Shown here piece by piece: positions 60,387-64,000 of a DNA stretch of 64,000 nt. Each line of letters opens with the position of its first letter. Positions within the stretch are counted from its first letter, which is position 1. A model generated the notes under the pieces. That model was not told the origin of the DNA. It saw nothing but the letters and a program-made list of their open reading frames with translations, and did not search any database. Both the position numbers and the translations under genes were made by a program. The DNA is from Streptomyces fructofermentans. Lineage in GTDB: Bacteria; Actinomycetota; Actinomycetes; Streptomycetales; Streptomycetaceae. The stretch spans positions 162,706 through 226,705 of the forward strand of contig NZ_BMWD01000002.1 of the NCBI RefSeq assembly GCF_014651055.1, written 5' to 3'.

Positions 60387-61406
60387 TCAGCGCGCCATCG
60401 CCTCCACCAGGACACCCCCCGAGGTGCGCGCGACGATGAAGGACTCTCCCCTGGTGGCCCTGGCGTCCAGCGGGAGCCGGTGGCGGCCCGCCTCCAGGAC
60501 GCCGTCGAAGACCTCGTGCATGTGGGTGCGGTAGAGGCGGTCCAGCCGGTACGCGGTCAGCCGCACCCGGCAGGTGGAGGTGACCTCGACGCCCGCCTCG
60601 CCGTCGACGGCGACCAGCCGGGTCAGCCGGCGCTGCTCCTCGGGGCTGCGGTCCAGGGCGTTCTCTATCTGGGCGACGAGGAGGGGGACGATCGGGGCGA
60701 GTCCCTCGACGTACGCGACGTCGACGCCGGCGCGTTCGAAGGACTGCCGTACGGCGGTACGTTCCTGCTCGGTGACCGCGCGGCCGAACACCACGGCCCC
60801 GTAGCCGCGCAGTTCGTCGGCGGGGACACCGGCTGCGTCCCGGGTGATGTCGGCGCCGATGCCGATGATGCGCAGCGCGGCGGCGAGTCTGGCGAGGACC
60901 GCGGCCCGGGCGCCGATGAGGAGCACCCGGCGGCGCTCGCCCCCGGCCCCGTCGAGCACGGCTCCCAGGGCGGCCCTGTACGCGTCGCCGTGGAAGCGGA
61001 ACGGGCCGATGCCGTGGTAGCCGTTGCGCGTGAGGTCCGCGTGCTCGTCGGTCTGCCAGGCGAAGTCGCGCCACACGTAGTCGTCGCCGTCGCGTTCGAT
61101 CACGGCGGTCACGGCACCGCAGGCGAGGTCCTCGCACTCGGGGCAGCCGTATATGACGTACCGGCCCGCCTCCAGGGGCGCCCGGCCCTCCAGCAGGAGG
61201 CTGCGCACCTGGGCGGTGAAGATCGCGGGCGGCACGTCGGAGGCGAGGGGGGACACGGCGTCGAGGTCGGAGAGCTGGTACAGCAGCGGGCGCCCGTCGA
61301 CGATGAAGTCCACGAAATCCCGGTGCACTCGGTAGTCACCGTTGGCAAGGACTCCACCGGCTCGCATCGCCGGTGCCAGGCCGAAGGTCGCGTACTCGGC
61401 AGACAT
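60387..61406 (-). CDS. conserved protein of unknown function with CxxC-type motif and Rossmann-like segment
   Basis: A 339-aa protein I cannot assign to a family. Residues 1-90 are an alpha/beta region (GLAPAMRAGGVLANGDYRVH). Then comes a cysteine motif C-P-E-C-E-D-L-A-C (CxxC-x4-C) in YVIYGCPECEDLACGAV, possibly a zinc or Fe-S site. A Rossmann-like strand-loop-helix RRVLLIGARAAVLARLAAAL and VVFGRAVTEQERTAVRQSFE follows, and the C-terminus is a strand-rich domain. ATG at 61406 has no ribosome site; gatact eight bases upstream suggests leaderless transcription. It diverges from the D-amino-acid-oxidase-like gene by 66 bp. Confidence 0.75.
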   Translation of the reverse strand: MSAEYATFGLAPAMRAGGVLANGDYRVHRDFVDFIVDGRPLLYQLSDLDAVSPLASDVPPAIFTAQVRSLLLEGRAPLEAGRYVIYGCPECEDLACGAVTAVIERDGDDYVWRDFAWQTDEHADLTRNGYHGIGPFRFHGDAYRAALGAVLDGAGGERRRVLLIGARAAVLARLAAALRIIGIGADITRDAAGVPADELRGYGAVVFGRAVTEQERTAVRQSFERAGVDVAYVEGLAPIVPLLVAQIENALDRSPEEQRRLTRLVAVDGEAGVEVTSTCRVRLTAYRLDRLYRTHMHEVFDGVLEAGRHRLPLDARATRGESFIVARTSGGVLVEAMAR

Positions 61407-61472
61407 GCTGTGAGTATCCCCAGAGCACGCCCGTTCCGAGCACGGCATGACATATTCCGCTAACGTCCCCGC

Positions 61473-62441
61473 GTGGCGAAGGACCGGAACGGCGATGTGA
61501 TCGTGGTCGGCAGCGGGGTCGTCGGACTGACGACGGCCGTCGTGCTGGCCGAGAGCGGCAGACGGGTGGCGGTCCGGACCCGGGAGCCCGCGGAGGCGAC
61601 GACCTCGGCCGTCGCCGGCGCCCTGTGGTGGCCGTACAGCATCGAACCGGTGGAACTCGCCCGCGCGTGGGCGCTGCGCTCGCTCACGGTGTACGAGGAG
61701 CTGGCGGAGCGCCCCGGGGAGACGGGCGTACGCATGGTCGAGGGTGTAATGGGCGAGGCCCGGCTGGACGAGCACGGGCCCTGGGCGGCCGGACGGCTGC
61801 CGGGGCTGCGCGCCTCCACCCCGGCGGAGTACGCGGGCAGCGGGATGTGGGCGCGGCTGCCGCTGATCGACATGCCGGTGTACCTGCGGTGGCTGCGCGA
61901 GAGGTTCCGGCGGGCGGGCGGCACGGTCGAGGCGCGGACGGTGACCGACCTGGCCGGGGTCCGGGCGCCCGTCGTCGTCAACTGCACGGGCCTGGGCGCC
62001 CGGGACCTCGTGCCCGATCCGCACATGCGTCCCGTGCGCGGGCAGTTGGTGATCGCCGAGAACCCCGGCATCCGTACCTGGGTGGTCTCCACCGACGCGG
62101 CGGCGGGGACCACGACGTACGTCTTCCCGCACCCGGACCGGCTGGTGCTGGGCGGCACCACCGATCCGGACGACTGGACGACGGAGCCCGATCCTGCGGT
62201 GGCCGCGCGGATCGTCGAGCGGTGCGCGGCGCTGCGCCCCGAGGTCGCGGGGGCCAAGGTCATCGGGCACCGGGTGGGGCTGCGGCCGGTCCGTTCGGCG
62301 GTGCGGTTGGAGCGGGAGGTGGGTCCGGACGGCGGGACGCTCGTGCACAACTACGGGCACGGCGGTGCGGGTGTGACGGTGGCGTGGGGCTGCGCCTGGG
62401 ATGCGGCGGAACTCGCCACCGGGGCGGTCCCGGGCCGCTGA
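61473..62441 (+). CDS. FAD-dependent D-amino acid oxidase-like protein
   Basis: A 322-aa flavoprotein of the DAO family. The FAD motif is DVIVVGSGVVGLTTAVVLAE (GxGxxG), and the substrate/flavin region VGLRPVRSAVRLEREVGPDG carries the Arg that binds the carboxylate; VHNYGHGGAGVTVAWGCAWD is the C-terminal FAD contact. It oxidises D-amino acids or a similar secondary amine with oxygen. GTG at 61473 is preceded by taacgt six bases upstream, so it may be leaderless. It is divergent from the unknown gene at 60387. Confidence 0.87.
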   Translation: MAKDRNGDVIVVGSGVVGLTTAVVLAESGRRVAVRTREPAEATTSAVAGALWWPYSIEPVELARAWALRSLTVYEELAERPGETGVRMVEGVMGEARLDEHGPWAAGRLPGLRASTPAEYAGSGMWARLPLIDMPVYLRWLRERFRRAGGTVEARTVTDLAGVRAPVVVNCTGLGARDLVPDPHMRPVRGQLVIAENPGIRTWVVSTDAAAGTTTYVFPHPDRLVLGGTTDPDDWTTEPDPAVAARIVERCAALRPEVAGAKVIGHRVGLRPVRSAVRLEREVGPDGGTLVHNYGHGGAGVTVAWGCAWDAAELATGAVPGR

Positions 62442-62545
62442 GGGTTCGGTTGCGGGACCTGCGGTTCACGGCCCGGCAGGTCGGGAGCGGGGCGGTTCGG
62501 AGGCCCCGCGGTCCGAGCGCCCCGCGGTCCGGGGGCGGAGCGCGT

Positions 62546-62579
62546 CGGGCGCCGCGTCCCGTGGGGGGCGCGGCGCCCG
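62546..62579. terminator. bidirectional hairpin between convergent genes
   Basis: An 11-bp perfect stem (cgggcgccgcg / cgcggcgcccg) around a 12-base loop, in the gap between the convergent DAO and BCCT genes. Confidence 0.6.
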
Positions 62580-62600
62580 GGTCGGGGTGGCGCCCCGGTG

Positions 62601-64000
62601 TCAGCCGTGGTCGTGGCCGAGCGGGTCCCCTTCCGTCTCGGTGCCGGCACCCGGGCCGACCCTGATCTCGAATTCGCCGTCGTACTTCTTGTGGCCCTCG
62701 ATCACGGCGAGTTCGACGGCCTCGGACCCCATCTCGCCGCGCACGATGACCGGGTCCATGCGGAGGTCCCGCATCAGGGCCACGCACATCCCGATCATGA
62801 CGAGGACGAACGGCGCGGCGGCCAGGATCGTCAGGTTCTGCAGACCGGTGAGGGCGTCGCCCTGTCCGCTGCCGACCAGCAGCATGATCGCGGCGACCGC
62901 TCCGGTCACCACGCCCCAGAACACCACGACGACACGGCCGGGTTCGAGGGCGCCCTTCTGGGAGAGCGTGCCCATCACGATGGAGGCGGCGTCGGCGCCC
63001 GAGACGAAGAAGATGCCGACGAGGATCATCACGAGCAGGCTCGTGGCGGTCGCGATCGGGAACTCCTGCAGGAGGCCGAAGAGCTGGCCCTCGGGGGTCT
63101 TCTCTCCGCCGAGCGCGCCGCGCTCCTCCAGCTTCATCGCCGTGCCGCCGAAGATCGCGAACCAGACGAGGCTGACCGAGCTGGGCACGAGGATCACACC
63201 GCCGACGAACTGCCGGATGGTGCGGCCCCGGCTGATGCGCGCGATGAACATGCCGACGAAGGGCGTCCAGGAGATCCACCAGGCCCAGTAGAAGACGGTC
63301 CAGCTCCCGAGCCAGTCCGCGACGCCCTCGCCGGCACTGGCCTCGGTACGGCCCGCGAGCTCGGGCAGATCACCGAGGTAGGCGAAGATCGAGGTGGGCA
63401 GCAGGTCGAGCACGATGATCGTGGGACCCGCGATGAACACGAACGCGGCGAGCGCCAGCGCGAGCACCATGTTGATGTTGGAGAGCCACTGGATGCCCTT
63501 CTCGACGCCGGACACGGCCGAGGCGACGAACGCCACGGTCAGCACGGCGATGATCGTGACGAGCAGGGCGTTGCTCACCGAGTCCATCCAGTCCAGCTCC
63601 TTGAAGCCGGAACCGATCTGGAGGGCGCCGAGGCCCAGCGACGCCGCGGAGCCGAAGACGGTGGCGATGATCGCGAGGATGTCGATCGCCCGGCCGCCGA
63701 CGCCGTTGGCGTGCTTCTCGCCGATGAGCGGGGTGAAGACCGCGCTGATCGTCTGGCGCCGGCGCTTGCGGTAGGTGCTGTAGGCGATCGAGAGGCCCAC
63801 CACCGCGTAGATGGCCCAGGGGTGCAGCGTCCAGTGGAACAGGGTGGTCGCCATCGCCGTCTCCATGCGTTCCGCGGAGTCGGCGGGGGTGGTGCCCGGC
63901 GGGGGCGTCAGATAGTGCGCGAGGGGTTCGCTCACCCCGTAGAACATCAGGCCGATGCCCATGCCCGCGCTGAACATCATCGCGATCCACGACACCGTAC
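62601..64000 (-). CDS. BCCT family (betaine/carnitine/choline) transporter, 5' end missing
   Basis: A membrane protein of at least 466 aa, open to the right edge of the window on the minus strand. WIAMMFSAGMGIGLMFYGVS, then EPLAHY is the conserved BCCT opening and FYWAWWISWTPFVGMFIARI is the substrate-binding signature (W-A-W-W-I-S-W). GRTIRQFVGGVILVPSSVSL follows as in OpuD/BetT-like proteins. The C-terminus is a soluble tail with an acidic/His end (GDPLGHDHG). It imports glycine betaine or related compounds with sodium or protons. The start codon lies outside the window. Confidence 0.93.
   Translation of the reverse strand, partial: TVSWIAMMFSAGMGIGLMFYGVSEPLAHYLTPPPGTTPADSAERMETAMATTLFHWTLHPWAIYAVVGLSIAYSTYRKRRRQTISAVFTPLIGEKHANGVGGRAIDILAIIATVFGSAASLGLGALQIGSGFKELDWMDSVSNALLVTIIAVLTVAFVASAVSGVEKGIQWLSNINMVLALALAAFVFIAGPTIIVLDLLPTSIFAYLGDLPELAGRTEASAGEGVADWLGSWTVFYWAWWISWTPFVGMFIARISRGRTIRQFVGGVILVPSSVSLVWFAIFGGTAMKLEERGALGGEKTPEGQLFGLLQEFPIATATSLLVMILVGIFFVSGADAASIVMGTLSQKGALEPGRVVVVFWGVVTGAVAAIMLLVGSGQGDALTGLQNLTILAAAPFVLVMIGMCVALMRDLRMDPVIVRGEMGSEAVELAVIEGHKKYDGEFEIRVGPGAGTETEGDPLGHDHG

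Overview
The window is high-GC (roughly 70% or more) DNA with strong third-position G/C bias, frequent GTG starts, many 4-bp ATGA/GTGA start-stop overlaps, several probable leaderless genes and few long non-coding stretches. A conservon (CvnA-D cassette), a complete hopanoid operon, an 'LPFR motif' small protein, an SCO6745-family gene and a ydaO-type c-di-AMP leader in front of a LysM/M23 peptidase all point to Streptomyces or a close relative. The gene content suggests a chromosomal arm-proximal core region rather than a plasmid or phage. I see no rRNA, CRISPR array, insertion sequence or integrase.

Layout. 1-156: tail of a NUDIX protein. 157-1381: no convincing gene. 1382-2578: secreted collagen-like protein with 74 Gly-X-Y triplets. 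2803-2876: tRNA-Pro(GGG) on the minus strand. 3270-9670: minus-strand run of an MFS exporter, YjbR-like protein, GNAT acetyltransferase translationally coupled to an XRE-cupin regulator, a LysR regulator, and the tdh-kbl threonine catabolism pair. 10091-14717: a conservon (sensor-kinase-like CvnA, roadblock CvnB, DUF742 CvnC, GTPase CvnD) with a coupled GAF-domain protein. 15083-25490: metallo-beta-lactamase-fold hydrolase, amino-acid dehydrogenase, TetR regulator, SGNH hydrolase, riboswitch-controlled LysM/M23 endopeptidase, GH36 alpha-galactosidase, tyrosine phosphatase, a DUF6126 membrane peptide and an XRE-cupin regulator.

25637-38629: a ten-gene minus-strand hopanoid operon. hpnC-hpnD-hpnE make squalene, a polyprenyl synthase supplies farnesyl-PP, shc cyclises squalene, hpnH-hpnG-hpnO build the C35 side chain up to aminobacteriohopanetriol, and operon-borne ispG and dxs raise MEP-pathway flux. 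A 21-aa leader ORF overlaps the hpnC start. Past the 3' end, two exact TTGCC-N5-GGCAA sites precede the XRE-cupin/DUF6126 pair.

38927-45973: a seven-gene minus-strand cell-surface operon: DUF5941 protein with a CDP-alcohol phosphotransferase domain (apparently starting at CTG), cytidylyltransferase-like protein, glycerol-1-phosphate-dehydrogenase-like enzyme, second CDP-alcohol phosphotransferase, GT2 glycosyltransferase and a TagGH-type ABC exporter. A galE-like epimerase is divergent. The set looks like a dedicated route to an unusual phospho-polyol lipid or glycopolymer and is the best candidate here for an undescribed system.

47461-64000: idi, an anti-sigma-type ATPase, an ArsR-MFS pair behind a perfect operator, a crotonase lacking both usual catalytic glutamates, two adjacent DJ-1-fold genes, the SCO6745-family gene, the LPFR peptide, Tex, an NPCBM-domain protein, an ABC-F ATPase, an unidentified protein, a D-amino-acid-oxidase-like flavoenzyme and a BCCT transporter running off the right edge.
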